The notes below the pieces were generated by a model. The model was not told where the DNA came from, did not search any database, and saw nothing but the letters and a program-made list of their open reading frames with translations. The position numbers and the translations under genes were made by a program. A DNA stretch of 31,803 nt from contig NW_003133349.1 of assembly GCF_000003605.2 (NCBI RefSeq), positions 169,210 through 201,012 on the forward strand, given 5' to 3'. Shown piece by piece: positions 31,632 through 31,803 of the stretch (positions are counted from its first letter, which is position 1; every line of letters starts with the position of its first letter). This stretch comes from Saccoglossus kowalevskii (Eukaryota > Hemichordata > Enteropneusta > Harrimaniidae).

Positions 31632-31706
31632 CTTGGCTCAGTGATTCAAACCTTGAACCTCCGTAGTATGAGGTGAACATGCTAACCAATGCACCATCAC
31701 TCAGGT
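31632..31706 (-). mobile_element. tRNA-derived SINE-like sequence or tRNA pseudogene
   Basis: On the minus strand TGGTGCATTGG (31696-31686) fits the A box. GGTTTGAATCA (31652-31642) matches 9 of 11 positions of the B box GGTTCGANTCC. They are 33 bases apart, the spacing of a tRNA. Between them ACCTC/GAGGT can form a 5-bp anticodon-like stem. The acceptor and T stems do not pair well, so this is not a functional tRNA gene. Confidence 0.5.
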
Positions 31707-31803
31707 CAGACATTGGTCATGAAATCAACCTACCGGTATTAGTACCCTATCTTATCATTGAACACACAAACCAATACTGCAGTGACTAGCAAGCTTAAAA
31801 CTT

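Overview
This window comes from an AT-rich animal nuclear genome. Genes are interrupted by GT-AG introns, protein-coding density is low, and there are many minisatellites and short inverted-repeat elements. The two recognisable genes, both on the + strand, are animal families. The dispersed repeats and the form of the RNA-binding gene suggest an invertebrate, plausibly a marine deuterostome or lophotrochozoan. The sequence alone does not fix the phylum.

Region by region: (1) 1-1369 holds the last four coding exons of NCKAP1 (HEM/Nap1), a WAVE regulatory complex subunit. A 46-bp minisatellite lies in one of its introns and a 42-bp minisatellite begins just after its stop codon. (2) About 1370-3070 is its probable 3' UTR, containing a MITE-like insertion and a possible AATAAA signal at 3050. 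(3) About 3070-11100 is intergenic. It holds a tRNA-derived SINE-like sequence, a Harbinger-like MITE with a TTA target duplication, a C-tract, and several GCGCCCTCT motifs resembling CTCF sites. (4) About 11100-12700 looks like the promoter and 5' UTR zone of the second gene, with two strong non-coding splice donors. (5) 12791-26570 is a complete nine-coding-exon gene for a protein of the A1CF/RBM46/RBM47 family. The exons join in phase to 627 codons plus stop. The protein has three RRMs, an RG-rich linker and a C-terminal DND1-type dsRNA-binding domain. Its first coding intron is about 8 kb and holds a second copy of the MITE family, a 346-base assembly gap, and an unexplained minus-strand open frame with a membrane anchor. 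(6) 26571-31803 is the 3' UTR followed by intergenic DNA. It has a CCAAT-box cluster, a hairpin and a second tRNA-derived element, and no gene I can support.

The two genes are tandem neighbours with unrelated jobs: actin nucleation control (NCKAP1), and mRNA binding with possible editing, splicing or stability roles (A1CF-like). I see no operon-like or pathway link. The unusual material is mainly regulatory and repetitive: a minisatellite of CRE-like TGACATCA/TGACGTCA sites ending about 140 bp before a dsRBD exon, a possible intronic polyadenylation isoform lacking the dsRBD, and the minus-strand candidate exon.
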